Positions 6,736 to 12,618 of a DNA stretch of 12,618 nt are shown here, piece by piece. The stretch's first letter is position 1, and each line of letters begins with the position of its first letter. Under the pieces are notes generated by a model. It was not told the DNA's origin and made no database searches. It saw only the letters and a program-made list of their open reading frames with translations. The translations under genes were made by a program, and so were the position numbers. This stretch comes from Gammaproteobacteria bacterium (GTDB lineage Bacteria; Pseudomonadota; Gammaproteobacteria; Pseudomonadales; Pseudomonadaceae), in contig JAAYHO010000502.1 of assembly GCA_012735335.1 (NCBI GenBank), forward strand, positions 1 to 12,618, given 5' to 3'.

Positions 6736-7584
6736 CTACTCGGCGGCGGCAATCATCAGCGACAGGCGCTCCAGCTTGGCCGGGTCCTGATCGACGAAGC
6801 GGACGGTGGTCAGCACCCACTCGCTGTCCACCCGCTCCTCCAGTGCCGACAGGGCGTGCACATAGCCATTGATCCGCGCTACCGCATCGTCCTCGGCATC
6901 CTGCTCCAGATCCAGCACGGCACTCTCGAACAGCTGCGGCAGACGCTCACTGCGGCGCACCAGCAATTGCGCATCACGCAGACTGAGGCGGCGGATGACA
7001 CAGGCAAACTGCTGACCGGCGACGCGCAGTTGCGCCCGCGCTGGCGAGCGCATGACCACTTCCCGGGTGTCTTCTTCCACCGGGCGCGGAGCTGATGGCG
7101 CGGCAGGGGCGGCGGTCTTGCGCGGGGTCAGCAGCGTATTGACCGTCTCCTGAGCATGCCCGGTGCTGGTCTGCACCGGTCGGCTGCGCAGCTGCTGCAG
7201 CTTACCGCTGCGGTGCAGCGCCTTGCTGACCTTGGAAATCAACTGCTCATTGGTAAAGGGCTTGCCGACATAATCGGTGACCCCGGCCTGAATCGCCTGC
7301 ACCACGTTATCCCGGTCACCGCGGCTGGTGACCATGATAAAGGGAGTTTTCTGCTGACCGGGCTGGGTGCGGAACCACTGCAGCAGCTCCAGACCACTCA
7401 GCTCGGGCATCTCCCAGTCACACAGAATCAGATCGAAGGACGTGCGGGCCAGCAGCTGACGTGCCTTGCTGCCGTTCACCGCCTCCTCGATATGCAGACC
7501 GGGAAAGTGCCCGCGCAGGGCCTTCTTGATCAGGTCACGGATAAAGGGGGCATCATCCACTACCAGCGCCGCTACTTTCGACAT
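6736..7584 (-). CDS. Response regulator with C-terminal degenerate PilZ-like domain
   Basis: The 282-residue product has a full receiver domain (about 5-125) with D10/D11, phospho-acceptor Asp56 (LILCDWEMP), Thr86 and Lys108-Pro109. A proline/alanine-rich linker (about 135-175) leads to a tail (about 177-277) laid out like a PilZ domain: an arginine-containing entry RSPARAQLRV, then RRLSLRDAQLLV. The c-di-GMP-binding motifs RxxxR and D/NxSxxG are not intact: at the second only the serine is kept (Arg199 and Asp204 replace the aspartate and glycine). Ligand binding is therefore doubtful, and the output may be a protein interaction; that is inference. ATG at 7584 has GGAGGA about 9 bp upstream. 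It converges on phoR with only 10 bp between the stop codons. A similar regulator lies between phoR and phoU in P. aeruginosa, as I recall. No cognate kinase is adjacent other than PhoR. Confidence 0.85.
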   Translation of the reverse strand: MSKVAALVVDDAPFIRDLIKKALRGHFPGLHIEEAVNGSKARQLLARTSFDLILCDWEMPELSGLELLQWFRTQPGQQKTPFIMVTSRGDRDNVVQAIQAGVTDYVGKPFTNEQLISKVSKALHRSGKLQQLRSRPVQTSTGHAQETVNTLLTPRKTAAPAAPSAPRPVEEDTREVVMRSPARAQLRVAGQQFACVIRRLSLRDAQLLVRRSERLPQLFESAVLDLEQDAEDDAVARINGYVHALSALEERVDSEWVLTTVRFVDQDPAKLERLSLMIAAAE

Positions 7585-7612
7585 AACGATTCAATCCTCC
7601 AGGGCTGCGTCT

Positions 7613-7640
7613 AGCTTAACCCAACGAAGCGACATGTCAG
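7613..7640 (-). promoter_or_regulatory. Candidate sigma-70 promoter of the PilZ-like response regulator
   Basis: On the minus strand CTGACA (7640 to 7635; five of six to the -35 consensus) is followed after 16 bp by TAAGCT (7618 to 7613; three of six to the -10). It lies about 29 bp before the start codon. The -35 overlaps the small palindrome GACATGTC. No other candidate in this 167-bp gap looks better. Confidence 0.45.
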
Positions 7641-7713
7641 CAACTATCGGCAGGCGAGGCCAGAGCAGCCAGACCCTGAGGAATTCGGGAGGGGACGTAT
7701 TGCCTGGCGGTGA

Positions 7714-7738
7714 TGAGCGGCCGACCAGCGACCGCTCA
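7714..7738 (-). terminator. Possible weak terminator downstream of the alcohol dehydrogenase
   Basis: TGAGCGG and CCGCTCA form a seven-pair stem with an 11-base loop, 13 bp after the stop codon of the alcohol dehydrogenase on the minus strand. No U-tract follows, so transcripts could continue toward the response regulator gene, which lies downstream in the same orientation. Confidence 0.35.
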
Positions 7739-7751
7739 CCCGGACACCATC

Positions 7752-8909
7752 TCAGAGGGTACCGCTTACCGCATTGAGGAACAGCTGACGATACTCATCA
7801 ACGCTCAACTGACGGGCGTTGGTGCGGGCGGTGACATCCTTGACCGACATTTCCCCGATCAGCTCGGCGCGGGAATCATCAATGCCGATCTCGGCCAGGG
7901 TATGGGGGATTTCCAGCTCGGCGCGCAGCGCCAGTACCCAGTCCAGCAGACCATTGAAGTCCGCATGGGGCAGGCCCAGGTAGCGGGCGGCACGGGCGGT
8001 TTCCGCTTCGATCACCGGCCGGTTCATCTGCATCACATAGGGCATGACGATGGCGTTGAGCAGGCCATGGTGCGAGTCATACAGCGCGCCGATGCTGTGG
8101 GACACCGCGTGAATGGCCCCCAGACCGCGCTGGAACGCGGTAGCGCCCATGCTCGAAGCGACCAGCATCTGCAACCGGGCATCGATGTCCTGACCGTTAC
8201 GTACCGCTCTGGGCAGGTATTCCTTGACCAGACGCAGCCCTTCCAGCGCGATACCTTCGGCCATCGGATGGTAGGTCGGGGCGAGGAAGGCTTCCAGGTT
8301 GTGCGCCAGCGCATCCATGCCGGTAGCGGCAGTCAGCTTGGGCGGCAGGCCCAGGGTCAGCTCCGGGTCCAGGATCACGATGCCCGGCAGGATGCGCGGG
8401 TGGAACAGGATGCGCTTGGTGTGGTTTTCCTCATCGGTGATCACCGATGCGTTGCCCACTTCCGAGCCGGTACCGGCGGTGGTGGGTACCGCGACCACCG
8501 GCAGAATACGCGACGCATCGACGTTGGCCGGGTTACGCGCTTCCCACAGCGCACAGTCCTGATGGGCGACCAGCGCCACCGCCTTGGCCGCATCAATCGC
8601 CGAGCCACCACCGAAGGCGATCACCCCGTCATGCTGGCCGGCCTTGAGGGCGGCCACACCGTCCATGACGTTGGTTCCGGTGGGGTTACCCTTGACCGCG
8701 CTGAACAGACCCACCTGCAGGCCCGCATCACGGCATACCTGCATGGCCTGCTCGACCATGGGCAGGGCCGCCAGCCCCGGGTCGGTTACCAGCAGCGGTG
8801 CCTGCATGCCCAGCTGGCGGCAGCACTTGCCCAGCTCCTGCAGACGGCCAGCGCCGACTCGGACGTTGGTGGGGTAGCTCCAGTTATTGTTGTAGGACAG
8901 GATTTCCAT
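7752..8909 (-). CDS. Iron-dependent (group III) alcohol dehydrogenase
   Basis: This 385-residue protein belongs to the Fe-dependent, NAD(P)-linked alcohol dehydrogenase family (FucO, EutG, YiaY, ErcA relatives), which interconverts alcohols and aldehydes in the cytoplasm. The dinucleotide-binding GGGSAIDAAK is at 100-109 and PTTAGTGSEV at 142-151. The four metal ligands fit the family spacing: Asp199 and His203 in GMDALAH, His267 in GAIHAVSH and His281 in YDSHHG, with the 14-residue gap between the two histidines seen in FucO (263 and 277). The start at 8909 is preferred because GGAG lies 5 bp upstream and MEILSYNNNW begins the conserved fold; an in-frame start at 8978 would overlap the predicted -10 and add 23 unlikely residues. 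It is divergent from a cytochrome c gene. The substrate cannot be read from sequence. Confidence 0.92.
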   Translation of the reverse strand: MEILSYNNNWSYPTNVRVGAGRLQELGKCCRQLGMQAPLLVTDPGLAALPMVEQAMQVCRDAGLQVGLFSAVKGNPTGTNVMDGVAALKAGQHDGVIAFGGGSAIDAAKAVALVAHQDCALWEARNPANVDASRILPVVAVPTTAGTGSEVGNASVITDEENHTKRILFHPRILPGIVILDPELTLGLPPKLTAATGMDALAHNLEAFLAPTYHPMAEGIALEGLRLVKEYLPRAVRNGQDIDARLQMLVASSMGATAFQRGLGAIHAVSHSIGALYDSHHGLLNAIVMPYVMQMNRPVIEAETARAARYLGLPHADFNGLLDWVLALRAELEIPHTLAEIGIDDSRAELIGEMSVKDVTARTNARQLSVDEYRQLFLNAVSGTL

Positions 8910-8978
8910 ATGATCTCCAATGCTCAAGGGATGGTCTGACGGGCCGTTCAATTTGCTGGAGCGACCGGATCGGGACAC

Positions 8979-9007
8979 ATTCTATTTGTGTACCGCAATA
9001 TACTCAA
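8979..9007 (-). promoter_or_regulatory. Sigma-70 promoter of the alcohol dehydrogenase, with overlapping dyad
   Basis: On the minus strand TTGAGT (9007 to 9002, four of six) and TAGAAT (8984 to 8979, five of six) are separated by exactly 17 bp, giving a transcript start near 8972 and a leader of about 63 bases. The inverted repeat ACACA-N7-TGTGT (8975-8991) is centred on the -10 and is a plausible repressor operator. Confidence 0.65.
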
Positions 9008-9161
9008 ATACCTGTGCTGAATCCCACATGGCTTTTGTGCGTCGATTTGTCACTTGAACAATCGGCGGTAATGAGCCATTTTTGTTACCATACCTGCCGC
9101 GAGAACACTGCGATACGCCAAGCAGGAGCCGCATTTCCGATCAGCCTTTCGAGGATACACC

Positions 9162-9479
9162 ATGAAATTCTATTTGTTGCCCCTGGTTGCCGTAGCGGCC
9201 ATGACAGCTGCACACACAGCCTCTGCCGCCACTGCTGAAGAGCTGCTGCAGAGCAAGGTCTGCATCGCCTGTCACACTGTTGATAACCCCATGGTAGGCC
9301 CGGCCTACAAACTGGTTTCCGAAAAATACGCTGGTCAGGACGATGCCAAGGAGCATCTGGTCGCCAGCATCACCAAGGGTTCCCAGGGTGTCTGGGGTCC
9401 GATCCCCATGCCGCCGAACCAGGTGACCGACGAGGAAGCCGGCATCCTGGCTGACTGGATCCTGTCGCTGAGCAACTGA
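9162..9479 (+). CDS. Periplasmic cytochrome c-551/c-552-type protein
   Basis: The 105-residue precursor has a Sec signal peptide ([22 protein letters not shown], written here only as residues 1-22 in outline: a hydrophobic core ending in ASA before Ala23). The mature class I cytochrome of about 83 residues has haem attachment site C34-I-A-C37-H38, the GPAYK segment (46-50) and sixth ligand Met83 in GPIPMPPN. The run [14 protein letters not shown] is typical of Pseudomonas cytochrome c-551, a soluble electron donor to terminal reductases or oxidases. No nitrite reductase gene is near, so the nirM symbol is not used. GAGGA lies 6 bp before the ATG. Upstream, TTGTCA (9047-9052) is a good -35 match but no strong -10 follows. 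It is divergent from the alcohol dehydrogenase and ends at a strong terminator, so it is monocistronic. Confidence 0.93.
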   Translation: MKFYLLPLVAVAAMTAAHTASAATAEELLQSKVCIACHTVDNPMVGPAYKLVSEKYAGQDDAKEHLVASITKGSQGVWGPIPMPPNQVTDEEAGILADWILSLSN

Positions 9480-9499
9480 GTTCAGCAAGGCAACAGCAG

Positions 9500-9534
9500 A
9501 CACCCCGCTCATCCTGTGGATAGCGGGGTGTTTT
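9500..9534 (+). terminator. Rho-independent terminator of the cytochrome c gene
   Basis: ACACCCCGCT (9500-9509) and AGCGGGGTGT (9522-9531) make a perfect ten-pair stem with a 12-base loop, followed by a short run of T. It begins 21 bp after the cytochrome stop codon. Confidence 0.85.
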
Positions 9535-9552
9535 CATATCTGCAGCAATAAA

Positions 9553-9587
9553 AAACCCGGAAGCCTGCAACGCAGGGTTCCGGGTTT
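9553..9587 (-). terminator. Rho-independent terminator of the pst-phoU operon
   Basis: AAACCCGGAA (9553-9562) and TTCCGGGTTT (9578-9587) form a ten-pair stem. It continues after one mismatch as CCTGC/GCAGG around an AAC loop. On the minus strand the stem runs into TTTTTTATT, a clear U-tract, so it chiefly ends phoU transcription 18 bp after the stop codon. It may also back up the cytochrome terminator on the plus strand. Confidence 0.88.
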
Positions 9588-9605
9588 CCATTTCTCAGAA
9601 GCAGC

Positions 9606-10337
9606 TCAGCTCTTGCTGGACTTGCCCACTTCCTCGGCCATTCTTGTCAGCCCGATGTGGCGCACGTTGGTGCCTTCCACCATGTGGATCACATGCTCGG
9701 CGACGTTACGCGCGTGGTCACCGACCCGCTCCAGTGAACGCAGTACCCAGAGGATGTTCAGCACCCGGCTGATCGAGCGCGGATCTTCCATCATGTAGGT
9801 GGCCATCTCACGCATGGCGGTCTTGTACTCGCGGTCGACGATCTTGTCTTCCCGGGCCACTTCCAGCGCCAGGTGGCTGTCATAGCGGGCGAAGGAGTCC
9901 AGCGACTGCTGCACCATCTTGTGCACGTGATAGCCGATATGGCGGCACTCGACGTAGCCACGTGGCGCCTGACCTTCCTCGATCAGTTGCAGGGCACGGC
10001 GGGCGATCTTCGAGGCTTCGTCGCCGATACGCTCCAGATCAACGATGATCTTGCTGATATTCACCACCAGCCGCAGGTCACTGGCCGCCGGCTGACGACG
10101 GGCCAGAATGCGCATGCACTCCTCGTCGATCTGCCGCTCCATGGCGTTGGTGATGTTGTCGTTCTCACGGACCTTTTCCGCCAGCTGGCCATCGGCCTCG
10201 ATCAGCGCGGTAACCGCGTCATATACCTGCTTCTCGACCAGTCCGCCCATTTCCAGCAGACGGGTGCGCAGGGATTCCAGCTCCTCGTTGAACTGCTGGG
10301 AAATATGCTGGGTAAAACCTTCGGTATCTTTTGTCAT
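9606..10337 (-). CDS. phoU: Phosphate signalling protein PhoU
   Basis: PhoU is a cytoplasmic helical protein that links the Pst transporter to PhoR and shuts the Pho regulon off when phosphate is plentiful. The 243-residue product is made of two three-helix repeats, each with the family metal-binding E-x3-D signature: ERIGDEASKIAR (102-113) and ERVGDHARNVAEHV (203-216). The ATG at 10337 (MTKDTEGFTQHI) is chosen: GGGG lies 9 bp upstream and the length matches PhoU. The GTG five codons earlier has no ribosome binding site. It is last in the operon, 17 bp after pstB, and is followed by the terminator. Confidence 0.96.
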   Translation of the reverse strand: MTKDTEGFTQHISQQFNEELESLRTRLLEMGGLVEKQVYDAVTALIEADGQLAEKVRENDNITNAMERQIDEECMRILARRQPAASDLRLVVNISKIIVDLERIGDEASKIARRALQLIEEGQAPRGYVECRHIGYHVHKMVQQSLDSFARYDSHLALEVAREDKIVDREYKTAMREMATYMMEDPRSISRVLNILWVLRSLERVGDHARNVAEHVIHMVEGTNVRHIGLTRMAEEVGKSSKS

Positions 10338-10354
10338 GGCATCATTCCCCACAA

Positions 10355-11224
10355 TTAACCGTAGCGACCGGTGATGTAGTCTTCGGTCTGCTTCTTGCTC
10401 GGGTTGGTGAACAGGGTGTTGGTATCACCGAACTCGATCAGCTCGCCCATGTACATGAAGGCGGTGTAATCGGACACCCGAGCCGCCTGCTGCATGTTGT
10501 GGGTGACGATGACGATGGTGTACTTGTCCTTCAGATCGTTGATCAGCTCCTCGATCTTCAGCGTCGAGATCGGGTCCAGGGCCGAGGCCGGTTCGTCCAG
10601 CAGCAGCACTTCCGGCTGGATGGCGATGGCCCGCGCAATCACCAGACGCTGCTGCTGACCGCCGGACATGCCGAAGGCGTTGTCATGCAGCCGGTCCTTG
10701 ACCTCATCCCACAGCGCGGCGGCGCGCAGCGACTGCTCGACCACCTCGTCCAGGGTGCGTTTGGAACGCACGCCCTGCAGACGCAGACCGTAGGCCACGT
10801 TTTCGTAGATGGTCTTGGGGAAGGGGTTGGGCTTCTGGAACACCATGCCGACGTTGCGGCGCAGCTCGGCCACGTCCACGTCCCGGTCATAGATATTCTT
10901 GCCACCGATCAGTACCTCACCGGTGATCCGGCAGATATCCACCAGGTCATTCATGCGGTTGAAGCAGCGCAGCAGGGTGGATTTACCGCACCCTGACGGG
11001 CCGATAAAGGCAGTCACCTTGCGCTCGGGGATACGCATATCGATACCCTTGAGCGCCTGGTCTTCACCGTAATAGAGCTTCAGATCGTTGACCTGAACCT
11101 TGATGGTTTCATTCTCCATGGACAGTCTGTCTCCCATCTCGGGCAATGCCTGGGCTGCGGAAACCGTCATCTTATCCGTTTGCGGAGGGGTTGTTTGCAT
11201 ATTCATAGTCGACTCAGTATTCAT
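10355..11224 (-). CDS. pstB: Phosphate ABC transporter ATP-binding protein PstB
   Basis: PstB is the ATPase that powers phosphate import through PstA-PstC at the inner membrane. All ABC elements are intact in this 289-residue reading: Walker [10 protein letters not shown] (75-83), Q-loop Gln130 in [10 protein letters not shown], signature MSGGQQQ (186-192), Walker B VLLLDEP (206-212), D-loop SALD (214-217) and H-loop His242. The C-terminus [10 protein letters not shown] is typical of PstB. The start is uncertain: the ATG at 11224 gives about 35 polar residues before the ABC core and has only a weak ribosome binding site, whereas the ATG at 11119 ([10 protein letters not shown]) would give about 254 residues, the E. 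coli size, with GGGAG 11 bp upstream. Pseudomonas PstB proteins commonly have such an N-terminal extension, so the longer form is kept. Confidence 0.96.
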   Translation of the reverse strand: MNTESTMNMQTTPPQTDKMTVSAAQALPEMGDRLSMENETIKVQVNDLKLYYGEDQALKGIDMRIPERKVTAFIGPSGCGKSTLLRCFNRMNDLVDICRITGEVLIGGKNIYDRDVDVAELRRNVGMVFQKPNPFPKTIYENVAYGLRLQGVRSKRTLDEVVEQSLRAAALWDEVKDRLHDNAFGMSGGQQQRLVIARAIAIQPEVLLLDEPASALDPISTLKIEELINDLKDKYTIVIVTHNMQQAARVSDYTAFMYMGELIEFGDTNTLFTNPSKKQTEDYITGRYG

Positions 11225-11258
11225 TTCGGTTACCCGTATCTGTTAAGCAACGACGCTA

Positions 11259-12140
11259 TCAGGTGCTGGACTTGTATCGCTTCTGCAGCTTGTTGCGCAG
11301 CAGAATGGCAAACAGGTTGAGCACCACCACGATCAGCAACAGCAACAGCGCCGTGCCGTACTGCAGGTGGCGGGTCTGTTCGATATTGGTCCCCGCCGTT
11401 GCCAGCACGTAGATGTGATAGGGCATCGCCATGACCTCATCGAACACCGAGGTCGGCAGTTTGGCGGTGGAGAACACCGCCGCGGTGAACATGATCGGCG
11501 CAGTCTCACCGGCAGCACGGCTGATACCCAGGATCAGACCGGTCAGCATGCTCGGCAGCGCCGGCGGCAGCACCACCCGGTAGATGGTCTGCCAGCGGGT
11601 CGCACCCAGCGCCAGCGAGGCCAGACGCATATTCTTGGGTACTGCCCGCAGCGCCTCTTCGGCCGAACCGATCACCAGCGGCAGAATGAACGCCGCCAGG
11701 GTCAGGGCACCGGCCATGATGCTGACGCCCATCTTCAGGATGATGACGAAGAACGCCAGGCCGAACAGACCGTAGACCACCGAAGGTACACCGGCCAGGT
11801 TGACCACACCCTGGCGGATCATGCGTACCCAGAACCCGTCCTTGGCAAACTCATTCAAGTAGATGGCGGTACCTACCCCGATCGGGAAGGCCACCAGAAT
11901 GGCACCGATACTCAGGTACAGGGTACCCAGAATGGCCGGCAGAATACCGCCCTCGGTCATGGCATTACGCGGCATCTCGGAGAGGAATTCCCAGTTGATC
12001 GCGGAAATACCGTTGACCGCGATGAACAGCAGGAAGCCCAGCAGCGCCAGCAGGTTGAGGGTAGCCGTGACCCCCAGAACCCCGAAGGCCACCTTCTGGA
12101 TATTTCTTCTGCGACGATTACGACTCTGTGAACCCAGCAT
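11259..12140 (-). CDS. pstA: Phosphate ABC transporter permease PstA, short form
   Basis: PstA is one of the two inner-membrane permease subunits of the phosphate importer. The 293-residue protein has about six hydrophobic segments (near 17-43, 70-95, 113-135, 138-158, 200-220 and 262-282). The EAA loop that docks on PstB begins EEALRAVPKNMRLASLALGA (161-180), and GISRAAGETAPIMFTAA follows at 205-221. The size equals that of the E. coli protein. As I recall, the P. aeruginosa protein at the same map position is much longer, with an extra N-terminal region, so this is the compact type. The ATG at 12140 has GGGGAGG 7 bp upstream and shares one base with the pstC stop (TGATG), indicating translational coupling. 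pstB begins 34 bp downstream. Confidence 0.95.
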   Translation of the reverse strand: MLGSQSRNRRRRNIQKVAFGVLGVTATLNLLALLGFLLFIAVNGISAINWEFLSEMPRNAMTEGGILPAILGTLYLSIGAILVAFPIGVGTAIYLNEFAKDGFWVRMIRQGVVNLAGVPSVVYGLFGLAFFVIILKMGVSIMAGALTLAAFILPLVIGSAEEALRAVPKNMRLASLALGATRWQTIYRVVLPPALPSMLTGLILGISRAAGETAPIMFTAAVFSTAKLPTSVFDEVMAMPYHIYVLATAGTNIEQTRHLQYGTALLLLLIVVVLNLFAILLRNKLQKRYKSST

Positions 12141-12618
12141 CAGATGGCCTCCCCGACACGGCGGTACTTGTTGGCGAAGTAGGACGCCAGCAGGTTGAAC
12201 AGGAAGGTGATCAGGAACAGCACCAGACCGATGGCAAACAGCGCATGGTAGTGATCACTGCGGAACGCCGCGTTGCCCATCTCGGCGGCAATGTTGGCCG
12301 GCATCGGGCGTACCGGATCGAAGATCGACCCCGGGATCATCGCCGCACCACCAGCCACCATCAGCACCACCATGGTTTCACCGATCACCCGGGCAATACC
12401 CAGTACCACCGCGGTGGCGATACCGGTGATGGAGGCCGGAAACACCACCCCACAGATGGTTTCCCAGTGGGTGGCACCCAGCGCCAGCGCACCATCCTTC
12501 ATCGACTTGGGCACACTGTAGATGGCGTCTTCGGCGATACTGGCAATGGTCGGAATCGCCATCAGCGCCAGCAGGATACCGGCGTTGAACACGTTCAGGC
12601 CGGTATCCAGATTGAATA
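12140..12618 (-). CDS. pstC: Phosphate ABC transporter permease PstC, C-terminal part (5' end outside window)
   Basis: The frame is open to the right edge of the window and gives the last 158 residues of PstC, the partner permease of PstA. It contains the EAA loop (EDAIYSVPKSMKDGALALGA, fragment residues 29-48), then GIARVIGETMVVLMVAGG (73-90) and a last hydrophobic segment (about 125-146) before a basic tail. The GTG at 12592 is an internal valine codon, not a start: coding sequence (FNLDTGLN) continues upstream of it to the edge. The stop overlaps the pstA start by one base. pstS, if present, lies outside the window. Confidence 0.94.
   Translation of the reverse strand, partial: FNLDTGLNVFNAGILLALMAIPTIASIAEDAIYSVPKSMKDGALALGATHWETICGVVFPASITGIATAVVLGIARVIGETMVVLMVAGGAAMIPGSIFDPVRPMPANIAAEMGNAAFRSDHYHALFAIGLVLFLITFLFNLLASYFANKYRRVGEAI

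Noticed and set aside
7710..8939. Long open frame of 409 codons on the plus strand over the alcohol dehydrogenase gene
   Set aside because: It is an antisense shadow caused by high GC and codon bias; its translation is low-complexity, Gln/Gly/His-rich and resembles no family, while the minus strand encodes a complete enzyme with all metal ligands.
9047..9062. FNR/Anr-like site in TTGTCACTTGAACAA upstream of the cytochrome gene
   Set aside because: The TTG and CAA arms are separated by nine bases instead of eight and the inner bases do not match TTGAT-N4-ATCAA.
10335..10352. GTG at 10352 as the start of phoU
   Set aside because: No ribosome binding site precedes it, whereas the ATG at 10337 has one and gives the family length.
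1..12618. CRISPR arrays, insertion sequences, tRNA or rRNA genes, phage genes
   Set aside because: Reading both strands showed no spaced identical repeats, transposase-like proteins, terminal inverted repeats around genes, or tRNA-like cloverleaf sequences.

Overview
The window is GC-rich, densely coded DNA from a Pseudomonas-like gammaproteobacterium, possibly the Halopseudomonas branch. The gene order recG, HDOD protein, HU, rubredoxin, ubiC, ubiA, phoB, phoR, response regulator, phoU, pstB, pstA, pstC matches, from memory, the chromosomal order around recG-ubiCA-phoBR-pst in Pseudomonas aeruginosa, and the proteins look like Pseudomonas homologues. Nothing points to a plasmid, prophage, transposon or CRISPR locus. 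No tRNA or rRNA gene was seen.

Layout. (1) Positions 1-883 hold the 3' end of recG, followed on the same strand by a YbaK-like/HDOD protein (948-2339) with its own probable promoter. A GC-rich hairpin separates it from the convergent HU gene (2379-2651, minus). (2) A rubredoxin gene (2840-3013, minus) is divergent from ubiC-ubiA (3166-4608, plus), the first two dedicated steps of ubiquinone synthesis. (3) phoB-phoR (4688-6725, plus) is the phosphate-starvation two-component system. A near-textbook Pho-box promoter lies just upstream. (4) A response regulator with a degenerate PilZ-like tail (6736-7584, minus) converges on phoR. (5) An iron-dependent alcohol dehydrogenase (7752-8909, minus) and a periplasmic cytochrome c-551-type protein (9162-9479, plus) form a divergent pair between that regulator and phoU. 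I recall no such pair at this point in P. aeruginosa, so it may be an accessory insertion. (6) Two intrinsic terminators lie between the cytochrome and the pst operon. The operon is read leftward as pstC (partial), pstA, pstB, phoU.

How it fits together. PstCAB is the high-affinity phosphate importer, PhoU couples the transporter to the sensor PhoR, and PhoB is the output. The phoBR and pst-phoU operons therefore make one regulatory circuit split by about 3 kb of other genes. The most interesting regulatory signal is a second Pho-box-like direct repeat. It sits about 11 bp upstream of a -10-like hexamer in front of rubredoxin, which suggests that this small electron carrier may be phosphate-responsive. 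No wholly new system is evident. The better leads are that promoter, the alcohol dehydrogenase/cytochrome pair with a dyad over its -10, and the two domain fusions with eroded active or ligand sites.
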